64,000 nt of DNA from Yponomeuta sedellus (GCA_934045075.1 OW203722.1:23034879-23098878), one strand, 5' to 3'. Shown: positions 30,643-41,550, counted from the first letter of the stretch. Notes: a model not told the origin generated them from the letters alone. Numbers and translations are program-made.

Positions 30643-30820
30643 CTTTGACCCAACGAACTTCGTACCGCTTATCAGGCGATTCGTTATTTTTATTTTATTT
30701 ATATTTTATTTATATTATACTTCAAGGAATATTTTAAAGAAAGAATTAGCGAAATCGGTTCAGCTGCTCTCGAGATTTGCGCTTACCAACACATTCAGCG
30801 ATTTATTTTTGTATTATAGA
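30643..30820 (-). mobile_element. Helitron-like non-autonomous element, decayed
   Basis: Reverse-strand copy of the element at 47254-47454. Its 5' end TCTATAATACAAAAATAAAT lies at 30820 and its 3' end is degraded (GGTCAAAG instead of GGTCAGCTAG). The 103-codon open frame across it (30611-30922) is not protein-like. Confidence 0.55.
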
Positions 30821-31170
30821 TTAAACAGATCCCTTTTGGTAGCAGTTATTTCAAAAGACAAACCTACACGTCTGGACGTTTACGCAGAGTTACAGCGTTA
30901 TATACTTGATGAAGGACTATAAAAGTACATGGGCCGTGCATGGGCCACCAGCCGGAATATACGAGCTTTCCCGTCACAGATTACAGAGACCGAAGATCCA
31001 ATCTGAGCTGACTCACTTTTACTGTAATCTTGGTGGAGGAAAAATTATTTTGTCCTTACACCCGTTTAATATATACCGATTAATTGTACCTTGAAAGAGT
31101 CATGCTCTCTCCACTTTCACTCTTACTATTTAAAACAGGATAGCACTATTAATAACACTGTATCGCTGTT

Positions 31171-31212
31171 CCGGCATGGGTGGAATTTTTAGCTTTTAAA
31201 TAGATTTATGAA
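31171..31212 (+). repeat. SINE-A fragment
   Basis: TTCCGGCATGGGTGGAATTT then a TTTTAAATAGATTT variant; only the region around the T-run is present. Confidence 0.6.
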
Positions 31213-31357
31213 GATCAGCTGTGACTGTAATGTAGGGTAAACTGCAAAAATATCCACCGCCTCTCTCTCTTCCAGTAAACGGCTATTAGCAATCAGACGT
31301 GTTTCTTTCTACTACCGAATTACTAGGTGAATATCAAGTCTAGATTTCTACAGCAAC

Positions 31358-31522
31358 AATATTCTTTGTACGTAATACAAAGAATATTAGAAAGAGGTTC
31401 GAAATTTCACTGATACCGGTGAGTCAAGCATTAGCTCAGTTTGAAGAGCGCTGGCACGGATAGCCAGAGGTCGCGGGTTCGAATCCCGGCATGGGTGGAT
31501 TTTTTATCCTCTAAATAGGTTA
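31358..31522 (+). repeat. SINE-A copy with palindromic 5' junction
   Basis: Forward copy through A-box TTAGCTCAGTTTG, B-box GGTTCGAATCC and AAATAGGTTATTAAAA. The 5' junction forms a perfect palindrome: AATATTCTTTGTA (31358-31370), spacer CGTAA, complement 31376-31388. Confidence 0.8.
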
Positions 31523-31535
31523 TTAAAATGACTGT

Positions 31536-31773
31536 AACAAATTAATATCTCGTTGAGTGCAAGTTGGCCCTCTGCACTGCCACATGTTTTCTAACCTGAG
31601 CTGTATAAGAACATTAGGCATACGAGAAATTTGTGGCCTAGGAATGGTGTAGGTATTTTTGGTGACTAACAGTGAAAGCGGCGTGGAATTGCTTGCAAAA
31701 ACTGCTGTTTTCTGTGTGTGGTGCGGGAGTGTGTGAATACGAATGAATTATTATTGTGTATATCTCTGAAGTG
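31536..31773 (+). repeat. Rep-P copy 1
   Basis: Direct repeat of 32773-33020. It shares CGAGAAATTTGTGGCCTAGG, GGTATTTTTGGTGACTAACA and AGCGGCGTGGAATTGCTTGC in the same order. Class unknown. Confidence 0.7.
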
Positions 31774-32310
31774 CTCGAACCTAGACGAACCGAGTGATTG
31801 GAATCAATTACTTGAGTAAGCAGCAACAGGCGCGGTCAGGTCCAGAATGCGTGATCGTCCCGTGACTAACGCTAGTAGTATTTTTTCCAAGCGCTTCCGT
31901 GCTTTGCAAGGCACGTTAAGCCGTTGGTGCCGGCTGTCATGTAAATTCTTCTTCTTTTAAATCGGTCATTCAATTCTGAGGATCGTGACCATATACAATA
32001 GTTCTCCATTTGTCTCGGTCATATGCGCAATGGGATGCGTGCTGAATGGATCCCCCAGCTGCCTTCTTTATGGCATCGGACCAGCGCATTGGTGTTATGC
32101 CTCTCGCTCGTCTGCCCTCTAACTGGTCCAAAACGGTAATAGCAGTCGTTAAATCATGTATAAGGCCTTCTAGGCGGCTTGACGACTGCTGATGGTAAGG
32201 CCCGCTGCCTTACAATTCTCCACCAAGACGGACTTGGCCCCCGTCATGGAGTATGGCCTAACCTTCCTGCGTTGCAAGAAGAGACCAGTGCCCCAGCAGT
32301 GGCGACATAC
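31774..32310 (-). repeat. Rep-D copy split by an insertion
   Basis: Reverse Rep-D in two parts, 31774-31945 and 32145-32310. About 200 bp of other sequence between them (TTCTTCTTCTTTTAAATCGG to CTCTAACTGGTCCAAAACGG) looks like the reverse strand of a LINE or SINE with a GAA-rich tail. A short GTAA repeat at both edges may be its target duplication. Confidence 0.65.
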
Positions 32311-32772
32311 AAATGTTTTTTTTTTTTTTGAGTTTGAGCGAGGTCCTGCCACCATTTATCTCGGGGCAACATTTAAGTCATTCTGTTTTATTTAAAATTA
32401 AAAATGTAAAATGATAAAATTTAATAATATTTTGAAATGATAAAAATTTAATATTAGTCAGTAGTCATATTCGTTTAAAATAGGATGTGAGATTGTATTA
32501 TAAAATGTCTTAATGTTTGCTTAGCCTAATGGGTTAAAATATTTGTCTTTTTTTTTGTTTGTTTTTTGTATTTTATCTTTTTTCTTTGTTTTTTTTTATA
32601 TATATGTTTATTATTATTATTTTTATTATTTTTTTTTTAATTATTATTTCAACTCATTTATAAAAATAACAATACTATTTGCGTGAAGGCAGTCAACTAA
32701 AAAAAACTAAAAGTAAAATTCAATTCAATTGCTTAAAATAATCAATACAAATGTATGATATCATCATCATTA
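32311..32772. other. AT-rich stretch with T-runs
   Basis: Only homopolymer-rich sequence (several long T-runs); no gene seen. Confidence 0.5.
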
Positions 32773-33020
32773 AATTAATATCTTACTGTATGCGAGCTGG
32801 CCCTCTGTACTTCCACGTGTTTTCTAACCCGAGCGGGATAATAACATTAGGCGTACGAGAAATTTGTGGCCTAGGAATTGTGTAGGTATTTTTGGTGACT
32901 AACAGTGAAAGCGGCGTGGAATTGCTTGCAAAAACAGCGTGAACGCGTGTCGCTTGCTGTTTTCTGTGTGTGTTGCGAGAGTGTGTGAAAACGAATGAAT
33001 ATGTGTATCTCTCTGTAAGT
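32773..33020 (+). repeat. Rep-P copy 2
   Basis: See copy 1. This one has an extra AGCGTGAACGCGTGTCGCTT segment before TGCTGTTTTCTGTGTGTG. Confidence 0.7.
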
Positions 33021-33480
33021 AAGAGCGATTTGAGTTCCTTCACTCTTCTGCGGCGGCGGCTTACATTTTACATTGTACATTGACATTCAGCAAACAGAAA
33101 TTCCTTACGTTGAAATAAATTGATTTGAATTTGAATTCTCATATTCATATACTCATATACTCTCATACTCATATATACCCATCGCTCCTGCCATAACCAT
33201 CTCCTAAAAATCCGTTTCCATCACTCCACCTTCTACAGCTGCTCCTTCACCGTGCAAGTAGTCCGTCTCTAGAATAGTCTACTAGTGACTGTGGAGGTAC
33301 AGAAAGCAAATTCTCCTACTCATTTTAAAACTATGTTAAATTAAAAGAACACTATCTTGCTAGTGTTCTGTAAAACTTTTGCTGTTATTTGTAGTACTGT
33401 TCTGCAGTTATTATTTTATTTATCTCCTGTCCATATGTTAAACTTTTTTATTTTTGTACATTATTGTTTCTTGGCTAGAA

Positions 33481-33690
33481 GGGAAGACGGCCGGTGGACC
33501 AGGGCAGTATCGGAGTGGTGGCCAAGGGAGGGAAGGAGGTTGGTAGGAAGACCACCGACACGATGGTCAGACGACATCGTGAGGGTTGCGTGTCAGAGAT
33601 GGATCAGATTAGCACAGGACCGTGAGGAATGGCGCAATAAAAAGGAGGCCTATGTCCAGCAGTGGGTTGATGTGAGCTGATTATAGATAT
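33481..33690 (+). pseudogene. LINE C-terminal fragment (LINE-E relative)
   Basis: Encodes REDGRWTRAVSEWWPREGRR, then VGRPPTRWSDDIVRV and AYVQQWVDVS before the stop. The layout matches LINE-E but the sequence is clearly a different family. Upstream coding sequence is lost. The tail is a GATA-type repeat (ATAGATATAGATAG). Confidence 0.75.
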
Positions 33691-33794
33691 AGATAGATAT
33701 ATTATTGTTTCTATTGACAGTTAGTATAATAAATTTCGTAATTAAGCATGTATAATTATAATATAGCAGGTAAGTAATATAATAATAATAGTAA

Positions 33795-33872
33795 TAACTT
33801 CCGCCTAATAAAATCACTTGACCTGGTCTCAAACTAGGATACCTTGTACTATGGTAACCAGGCAAGGACTTG
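33795..33872 (-). repeat. tRNA-like SINE fragment
   Basis: Reverse strand: TTGCCTGGTTACCATAGTAC then GTTTGAGACCAGGTC, similar to a tRNA-like unit with a weak B-box. Confidence 0.4.
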
Positions 33873-34607
33873 ATACAAAAGTTATATTCTTTCTATTTAA
33901 ATTACAGCATTTAGAATAGATTAGAATATATTTATTTGTCTTCAAGCGAAATAAGACAACAATCACTTATACTAGAGGCATTAATGACAGTTTAAGGAGA
34001 CTTTTATTTAACAGTTTATAAATTACAAATGAAGACAAAAAGGTCTGTGCCTCGGCTTGTAAAATGTACACTAATATGCAACTAGTTGCCGATTTTAACA
34101 AAAACTGCGTTATAGATTAGATCTCTACAAAGAGCTTCAAAGTAAAACAGTCGCGAGAATTTTCATCAGGTTTTGTCAACAATGCTACAAGCTATTTAAA
34201 CATTTAATGCCTAACTTGAGCGACGTTTCTTAATTACGTTAGGAGAGATGCAACTACGGCAGTTCACTGCAAATTGTGCCATCTCTTTAGAAGCAGCTAG
34301 CGTTAATAGTTTCTTAATCTACCTAACGTCATCTCAGCAAACTTGCCATTTATTACTCTGCGAACAATTAACGTCTCTATTTGAATAGGGTTAAGAGTTT
34401 GAGTGATTGGCAGCGGGCGTAGAGCTAAGTTGGTTTCGGAAACGGCTGCTTTTACCTCCTAATTGGTGCTATTTAATCCTCTAGACGGTTGACGAACGGA
34501 ACCCCGGGTTGTATTCGAATTTACTGTGCATTTAATCCGTCTGCTTCGCTTCCTTCAGTTTACAGGTAGTTTGCCTGGTTGTTGCTTTGTATAATCACTC
34601 GAGGAAC

Positions 34608-34862
34608 TCAAATGGCTTCAGAGGATAAGGATTTCCATTTTTTATAAATACATAACGCCTGTATCCCAGAAGAGTAGACAGAAACCAGGGACTGCCACTT
34701 GCCACGATCCTGACAGATCACCTTGCCTTCATCAACGCCGGTTCCGGGTATTTTTATCTTCCCCTTTGCTAATACATCCCCAATTGGTTCGAAGTACGCC
34801 CGCCACGGATGACCTTTAATGGCCATTCCACCCACATTCGCTACATGTTTTTGTTTCGTCAA
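34608..34862 (-). pseudogene. LINE-G C-terminal fragment (unit 1)
   Basis: The reverse frame of 84 codons includes HPWRAYFEPIGDVLAKGKIK, PGTGVDEGKVICQDRGKWQS and YSSGIQ. This is the C-terminus of the same LINE as 48600-48995. An identical twin lies at 36664-36918. It is a truncated remnant. Confidence 0.75.
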
Positions 34863-34891
34863 TCGGTTTTGGCTATTTTTATGTACCCTAT

Positions 34892-35073
34892 AAACGTCTC
34901 ACTGCAGGGCACGGGCCTTCTTTTAGAGAGAGAGAGAGAGAGAATGGACTTTAATTACCTCACGTAACCATCAAGGACTGGCAATTTCAAGCGCTGAGGT
35001 ATTTGAACACCTCAGACACTCAGGTTTCCTTCACCCTTGGCGAGTGGTATTGCTAATATTATAATTTCACAAA
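34892..35073 (-). repeat. SINE-B fragment with AG repeat (unit 1)
   Basis: Reverse SINE-B end to body: CACTGCAGGGCACGGGCC, an expanded AG dinucleotide run, then CCTCAGACACTCAGGTTTCC. Twin at 36948-37129. Confidence 0.65.
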
Positions 35074-35334
35074 TCTTTTATTAAGCCTCTGTTTGCAACC
35101 CAACAAAGCATAGAGCTTCACATGTTTTGTAGCTGTGGCAACATTATGATTTTTCCTCTTCTCTGTGTTACCGTTGCGACCAAATGACGTACTAAATTAT
35201 AATAAAATTATTTAATATGTGAAGATAGTGTTTCCGTGCTCTAAACCCTCCACAAGTCAGTCCAGACCTCTACAGCCTTAATGTTTAATATTTGTATTCT
35301 AGTATTACTTAATGATTCGCGATACTCATACATA

Positions 35335-35482
35335 GTTACATATTAAACGGGTCAAATCGCGATTATTTATTAGGTAAAACGTAATTACCTTATTTTCCGA
35401 CGTTTCGGCAGCGTTACAAATAAGGTGATTACGTTTTACCTAATAAATAATCGCGACTTGACCCATTTAATATATAATTTGT
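35335..35482. mobile_element. Element K (unit 1)
   Basis: Long inverted ends: TTAAACGGGTCAAATCGCG and GATTATTTATTAGGTAAAAC face their complements ending TTGACCCATTTAATATATAA. The centre is TTTCCGACGTTTCGGCAGCG. Twin at 37391-37538. Confidence 0.8.
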
Positions 35483-35794
35483 ATTCTACGTAACAAAATA
35501 ATGTTACATGCATAGACTATTACACTTAATTGAAATTTTGTCTATGCCCATACGGAAAGAAATCCTCTTTTCAATCCAAACCAATAATGTTTGAAACCAA
35601 ATGTTCATTGTTTGCGATATTGTTATTATAATCGAAATATAATAAAGTGGCACAGGTTTGTCAAGATAGTGGCAAGTGGCAAGCCTTGAACTCTGCTTAC
35701 CCATCTTATGTATATATATGTACGATTAAGATCGTTGTTATTTTTTTATTTCTCCTATATCCTTGGTTTTATTTTCAAACAAAACCCCTAGTCT

Positions 35795-35894
35795 TGGATG
35801 TTTACATGTTTGTGATGTCGTTGTTGGTTCCCACGACACAGGGTATCCTAGTGTGGGGCCAGAAGCAATGTATGTGCCCAAATGTTATGTTATT
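35795..35894 (+). repeat. SINE-C 3' part (unit 1)
   Basis: TCTTGGATGTTTACATGTTT, CACGACACAGGGTATCCTAG, GGCCAGAAGCAATGTATGTG. The tRNA-like head is absent. Twin at 37851-37950. Confidence 0.7.
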
Positions 35895-35911
35895 TTGTTT
35901 CATACCCTACT

Positions 35912-36069
35912 TCTCTTCTTCAGGCTATATTAGTCCACTGCTGGACATAGCCATCCCCTAATGAGTGTCATAGCGCAAGGTTGTACCATAAGCCCCACGC
36001 TGGGCATGCGGGTTGGGGATCGCAGTTTGGTCGAATTGTACTGCAGGGGGCGCTGCTGCCCACCTCCCG
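35912..36069 (-). repeat. LINE-E-associated 3' unit, cut by duplication junction
   Basis: Reverse of TATAGCC..CAGCAGTGGACT etc. It stops at CCACCTCCCG, exactly where unit 2 begins; the full version continues at 37968-38216. Confidence 0.75.
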
Positions 36070-38125
36070 GTTTATAAATTACAAATGAAGACAAAAAGGT
36101 CTGTGCCTCGGCTTGTAAAATGTACACCAATATGCAACTAGTTGCCGATTTTAACAAAAACTGCGTTATAGATTAGATCTCTACAAAGAGCTTCAAAGTA
36201 AAACAGTCGCGAGAATTTTCATCAGGTTTTGTCAACAATGCTACAAGCTATTTAAACATTTAATGCCTAACTTGAGCGACGTTTCTTAATTACGTTAGGA
36301 GAGATGCAACTACGGCAGTTCACTGCAAATTGTGCCATCTCTTTAGAAGCAGCTAGCGTTAATAGTTTCTTAATCTACCTAACGTCATCTCAGCAAACTT
36401 GCCATTTATTACTCTGCGAACAATTAACGTCTCTATTTGAATAGGGTTAAGAGTTTGAGTGATTGGCAGCGGGCGTAGAGCTAAGTTGGTTTCGGAAACG
36501 GCTGCTTTTACCTCCTAATTGGTGCTATTTAATCCTCTAGACGGTTGACGAACGGAACCCCGGGTTGTATTCGAATTTACTGTGCATTTAATCCGTGTGC
36601 TTCGCTTCCTTCAGTTTACAGGTAGTTTGCCTGGTTGTTGCTTTGTATAATCACTCGAAGAACTCAAATGTCTTCAGAGGATAAGGATTTCCATTTTTTA
36701 TAAATACATAACGCCTGTATCCCAGAAGAGTAGACAGAAACCAGGGACTGCCACTTGCCACGATCCTGACAGATCACCTTGCCTTCATCAACGCCGGTTC
36801 CGGGTATTTTTATCTTCCCCTTTGCTAATACATCCCCAATTGGTTCGAAGTACGCCCGCCACGGATGACCTTTAATGGCCATTCCACCCACATTCGCTAC
36901 ATGTTTTTGTTTCGTCAATCGGTTTTGGCTATTTTTATGTACCCTATAAACGTCTCACTGCAGGGCACGGGCCTTCTTTTAGAGAGAGAGAGAGAGAGAA
37001 TGGACTTTAATTACCTCACGTAACCATCAAGGACTGGCAATTTCAAGCGCTGAGGTATTTGAACACCTCAGACACTCAGGTTTCCTTCACCCTTGGCGAG
37101 TGGTATTGCTAATATTATAATTTCACAAATCTTTTATTAAGCCTCTGTTTGCAACCCAACAAAGCATAGAGCTTCACATGTTTTGTAGCTGTGGCAACAT
37201 TATGATTTTTCCTCTTTTCTGTGTTACCGATGCGACCAAATGACGTAATAAATTATAATACAATTATTTAATATGTGAAGATAGTGTTTCCGTGCTCTAA
37301 ACCCTCCACAAGTCAGTCCAGACCTCTACAGCCTTAATGTTTAATATTTGTATTCTAGTATTACTTAATGATTCGCGATACTCATACATAGTTACATATT
37401 AAACGGGTCAAATCGCGATTATTTATCAGGTAAAACGTAAATACCTTATTTTCCGACGTTTTGGCAGCGATACAGATAAGGTGATTACGTTTTACCTAAT
37501 AAATAATCGCGATTTGACCCATTTAATATATAATTTGTATTCTACGTAACAAAATAATGTTACATGCATAGACTATTACACTTAATTGAAATTTTGTCTA
37601 TGCCCATACGGAAAGAAATCCTCTTTTCAATCCAAACCAATAATGTTTGAAACCAAATGTTCTTTGTTTGCGATATTGTTATTATAATCGAAATATAATA
37701 AAGTGGCACAGGTTTGTCAAGATAGTGGCAAGTGGCAAGCCTTGAACTTTGCTTACCCATCTTATGTATATATATGTACTATTAAGATCGTTGTTATTTT
37801 TTTATTTCTCCTATATCCTTGGTTTTATTTTCAAACAAAACCCCTAGTCTTGGATGTTTACATGTTTGTGATGTCGTTGTTGGTTCCCATGACACAGGGT
37901 ATCCTAGTGTGGGGCCAGAAGCAATGTATGTGCCCAAATGTTATGTTATTTTGTTTCATACCCTACTTCTCTTCTTCAGGCTATATTAGTCCACTGCTGG
38001 ACATAGCCATCCCCTAATGAGTGTCATAGCGCAAGGTTGTACCATAAGCCCCACGCTGGGCATGCGGGTTGGGGATCGCAGTTTGGTCGAATTTTACTGC
38101 AGGGGGCGCTACTGCCCACCTCCCG
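36070..38125 (+). repeat. Tandem duplication, unit 2 (2056 bp)
   Basis: Second unit, starting GTTTATAAATTACAAATGAA like 34014. It carries the twins LINE-G 36664-36918 (-), SINE-B 36948-37129 (-), element K 37391-37538, SINE-C 37851-37950 (+) and LINE-E 3' unit from 37968 (-). Confidence 0.95.
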
Positions 38126-38216
38126 ATTTGTGTCCCTTAGTCGCCTTTTACGATACCCGCGGGAAGAATTTGGGTTGTTGCTATTCTCTAGGCCGACACC
38201 ACACAGCTGCTGTTTC
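37968..38216 (-). repeat. LINE-E-associated 3' unit
   Basis: Reverse of the 29272-29521 unit, complete from CTTCTCTTCTTCAGGC to AGGCCGACACCACACAG. It spans the right edge of the tandem duplication. Confidence 0.75.
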
Positions 38217-38649
38217 ATACAATATATGCAATATAATACTTTAAATTAGTTCTTTTCTTTTTTGTTCTTTAAGCGTTTTTAACTAAATATCCTATCTGTT
38301 AAGTGCAGCTGTAATCAATCCACAAAGCAACTAGGTATGTACCGTGGCAGTAAAATTTTCACAGTGAACATATTTACGCGCTCGGAAAGCGTGCGTGAAA
38401 ATCGAAACGCAAACTAAATCATAGATTAGCGGGATGTCCGCACTTACGCATGCTGGTCACGCAGATTTGGAAGCCATTTATTTTAATCCTTCCCGACGGT
38501 TTAGAAATTTAAATGAAAGGGATCCCGTGGACCGCAAGTTTTAATAATCTAGCATGCACGCCGCACGTATATACGTGCACCGAATTGGAAAACGTAGAAG
38601 ATCCATGGTGCCTATATATGTGTACCTGTTTTCTGACCATTATTTTATC
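38217..38649. other. Unannotated stretch
   Basis: No repeat family or coding signature recognised. Confidence 0.4.
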
Positions 38650-38770
38650 AACCCTTTGTATATCCCACAGATAGGGCACAGGTCTCTTCCTGCATCGCAG
38701 GAAGGTTAGTTCATACTCCACCACGGGGGCCAAGTCCGGATTGGTGGAGGATTGTAATACAGTGGCGGGC
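38650..38770 (+). repeat. Rep-D 5' fragment
   Basis: CAACCCTTTGTATATCCCAC to GATTGTAATACAGTGGCGGG; only the first third. Confidence 0.7.
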
Positions 38771-39107
38771 CAATCTTTTCTAAACGCACATATCTTAGAT
38801 GTTTGATAGCTCCATGCCCACAATAACACTTTGCTATGAGTTGACGTTAGTGCACTAAGCTACAGTTAGTCCATTTAATTGTATGATCTTATTTTATTAA
38901 TGTAAGATTTTTTTTTAATACTTGGGTTGCAGTAACAATGTAAGGAATTGTATCGCTTAAAATTGTTGTCCTATCATACTTTTTTCTCCTTTTAAAAATA
39001 ACTCCGCCTTTGTATATCAACACCAACTGTTATTTAAGCTTTTCGTATCTTATTTTATGTGCTATAAAGCGTAACAAACCGACTGTTGATTATTCGAGTA
39101 GAGACAA

Positions 39108-39245
39108 ATTAAAAACCTATTTAGAGGCTAAAAATTTCACCCATGCCGGGATTCGAACCCGCGACCTCTGGCTATCCGTGCCAGCTAAATAGGTTTTTAA
39201 AATTGTCCTTAGCACGGGTTAGTGCATTAAAAATTAAAATTGTAT
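39108..39245. mobile_element. SINE-A inverted pair
   Basis: A reverse part (39108-39183, starting TTAAAAACCTATTTAGAGG) is joined to the forward tail CTAAATAGGTTTTTAAAATT with the extension. It has the same architecture as 1861-2037. The sequence upstream of the breakpoint (GACAAAT) matches the SINE's own next bases, a possible microhomology. Confidence 0.75.
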
Positions 39246-39277
39246 AGAGACTAATTAAGTTGAGTTAGTCCTTCGAC

Positions 39278-39477
39278 GACCTCTGTGGCGTAGCGGTAGC
39301 GCGTCTGCCTATCATGCAAGAGGTCCCGGGTTCGAATCCCGGCTGGGGACAAAAAAAAAGCCCATGTCTTGGATGTTTACATGTTTGTGATGTCGTTGTT
39401 TCTGGTTCCCACGTCCCAAGGTATCCTAGTGTGAGGCCAGAAGCAATTTATGTGGTTGTATGTAAATGTTATGTTAT
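39278..39477 (+). repeat. SINE-C, best full copy
   Basis: The tRNA-like head shows A-box GTGGCGTAGCGGTAGCGCG, anticodon-arm-like TCTGCCTATCATGCAAGAGG and B-box GGTTCGAATCCC. It is followed by an A-run and a body ending in TATGTAAATGTTATGTTATA. The discriminator end and non-tRNA body argue against a functional tRNA. Confidence 0.8.
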
Positions 39478-39574
39478 ATACGCCTAACAGGATAGCACTC
39501 AGGCTCTTTCTCGCCGATGGTATGCGACAGACTAACGTATTTCAGGAGCCGACTACTAACTTGTTGAAAACGTA

Positions 39575-39780
39575 AGACGTAGTTCACACGTTCAGTCTGG
39601 CGTCAGTCAATTCCATCAGTCTGGTTAGACTGACGGCAGACTTATTGTCTATGCAGTGGGCTGATGGACCAGACTGACGGATATTCAAATATTTTGATGC
39701 TTCATCAGTCTGGCATCAATCCCAGCTTGATCAAGGTCACGGACTGAACTGACGCCAGACTGAACGTGTAAACTTCGTCT
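39575..39780. mobile_element. 206-bp inverted-repeat element with 33-bp termini
   Basis: The termini 39575-39607 and 39748-39780 are reverse complements with 2 mismatches and include ACACGTTCAGTCTGGCGTCA. The interior has several subterminal copies of CAGTCTGG/AGACTGACGG. There is no coding capacity. Layout resembles non-autonomous hAT-like elements (inference); no clear target duplication was fixed. Confidence 0.75.
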
Positions 39781-40055
39781 AAATCTCGAACAAAAATCTA
39801 CGAAAAGAAGGGGAAAGTAAAATATATACCGGAAACACTTCTCTTTGCACTTTACCAACCGACTTCTCAACCAATGGCGGGGCCAAAATTATCCTTTTAC
39901 GCCTTGCCATTTCAGTTCCTCAAAGAGCCCAAATATCCGCAATACTGGATTTTTAAGTCTCTATTGAGAGTTATTCATCATGATCAGTCATATAACGCCC
40001 ACTGTAGGACATAGGCCTCTTTCATGGTTTTCAAAGCTTCTTGGTTTTCAAGGTT

Positions 40056-40194
40056 ATACTATTTTTATTTTTAATGCACTAACTCGTGCTAAGGATAATT
40101 TTAAAAACCGGTTTAGAGGCTAAAATTCCACCCATGCCGGGATTCGAACCCGCGACCTCTGGCTATCCCTGCCAGCGCTCTTTCCAACTGAGCG
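40056..40194 (-). repeat. SINE-A copy with full 3' extension
   Basis: Reverse copy starting with the tail (ATACTATTTTTATTTTTAAT), then the body up to CTTTCCAACTGAGCG. Repeats of TTTTCAAACCTTCTTGG and TTTTCAAAGCTTCTTGG on the two sides may be the duplicated target. Confidence 0.75.
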
Positions 40195-40298
40195 CTCTTT
40201 CAAGGTTTTCAAACCTTCTTGGTTTTCAAATATTCTCTAGTGCCGTCCGCATTCGGCACTGCTCAAGATAACGATAATTGTGATAACGATGACAATGG

Positions 40299-40393
40299 TG
40301 GCAATGGACTCGGTAGCGAAACACCCAGATTCTATTCCCAGTGCGAGCATGTACCAAGGACTTCATTTTCTAAGTTATGTACTTTTGTAAGCT
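40299..40393 (+). repeat. SINE-B head fragment
   Basis: ATGGACTCGGTAGCGAAACA, degenerate B-box, GCATGTACCAAGGACTTCAT and TTTCTAAGTTATGTAC. Confidence 0.65.
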
Positions 40394-40631
40394 TATAGTA
40401 CACTAGTACGATTAAAATCAGTTAACGATTCGGCCAAACCGGTAATTGTTATGAATGATACGAGTAACTCTCACGTAGAGTTAATCGTATCAATTTACAG
40501 ATATGACCTTTTATTATATTAGGTACCTACTCGTTATCTTATTGAATACAATACAAGAACGGTATGAGCAACAAAACCTCCTTTGTAGCTCAAAACTAAC
40601 ACAACCGAATCATTAACTGATTTTAAACGTA

Positions 40632-40815
40632 AAAACCTATTTAGAGGCTAAAAATTCCACCCATGCCGGGATTCGAACCCGCGTCCTCTGGGTATCCTTA
40701 ATACAGAAAATAATATTGTAAAGAGGTTCGAAATTTCACTGATGCCGGTGAGTCACCTATAAGCTCAGTTGGAAGAGCGCTGGCACGAATAGCCAGAGGT
40801 CGCGGGTTCGAATGA
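40632..40815. mobile_element. SINE-A inverted pair, cut by LINE-F
   Basis: The reverse fragment 40632-40697 starts AAAAACCTATTTAGAGG; the forward fragment runs from ATACAGAAAATAATATTG to the B-box GGTTCGAAT, where the LINE-F end begins. Confidence 0.75.
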
Positions 40816-41215
40816 AATGAAAAGGTTTTATTCAAAGTAGCGCAGAAGCTGCGGCTTAATGAACGTTACAATTCAAACTAGGTGTCCATTTCAAAATCTA
40901 GATCATTTTGGAGAAAAAATGGACAAAAAAACTCCAAACTTAGTCTTTTCAAAGTCCTTAATTAACATAGTTTACATAATTATTATAAAACATAGAACTC
41001 ATACATTGTACTGGCTTTAATTCCAGACCTCATTGTCATCTAAATAATCCTTTATGTTATAGTAGCCCTTTTGGCACAAAGTGTGCTTAACATATTTTTT
41101 GAACCGCGATTCAGGCAAGCTTAATATATCTTCAGGGATTTTATTATAGAAGCGTATACAATGCCCCATGAAGGATGTATTAACCTTTGCCAACCTAAAT
41201 TGTGGGAACGAAAGT
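40816..41215 (-). pseudogene. LINE-F 3' end
   Basis: Reverse copy from the tail (GAAATGAAAAGGTTTTATTC) to the coding remnant for the FYNKIPEDIL-type C-terminus. Interrupted frames; non-functional. Confidence 0.7.
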
Positions 41216-41279
41216 TTATGTTTATTTCTAGTATTTACGGTTTAGTGCATTAAAAAGAATATAATGAGTATAATCGTAT

Positions 41280-41424
41280 TGTAGCAATATCACTCGCTAA
41301 CTGTGAAGGAAAAAATCGTCAGGAAACCTCAGTGTCTGAGGTTTTCAAGAACGTCAGCGCTTGAAATTATATACTCTCCCTTTGAGAGAGGGCCTGTGCC
41401 CTGCAGTGGGACATTTATTGGCCC
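41280..41424 (+). repeat. SINE-B 3' part
   Basis: AACTGTGAAGGAAAAAATCG, CCTCAGTGTCTGAGG, GAGAGGGCCTGTGCCCTGCA then GTGGGACATTTAT. Head absent. Confidence 0.7.
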
Positions 41425-41436
41425 CAAAATAGTACA

Positions 41437-41550
41437 TTATTGCAAATACAGCGAAATAGGCAATTGCAGGTCGAGCATGAGTTTGAAGGCCGAGCCGCAG
41501 GCGAGTACTTCAATGATACGAGTCAGGCAATTGCCATTTCGGCCGAGGCA
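41437..41550. repeat. Foldback repeat
   Basis: Begins TAGTACATTATTGC. The arms GAAATAGGCAATTGC and GCAATTGCCATTTC enclose GGCCGAGCCGCAGGCGAG, the same CGAG/GCGAG signature as 19537-19651. Confidence 0.65.

Larger units (their letters stand above)
34014..36069 (+). repeat. Tandem duplication, unit 1 (2056 bp)
   Basis: Directly repeated by 36070-38125 at a constant offset of 2056. The unit holds about 550 bp of unique sequence, LINE-G, SINE-B, element K, SINE-C and part of a LINE-E 3' unit. Scattered substitutions separate the copies (for example C at 34541 versus G at 36597), suggesting roughly 98-99% identity by eye. Confidence 0.95.
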
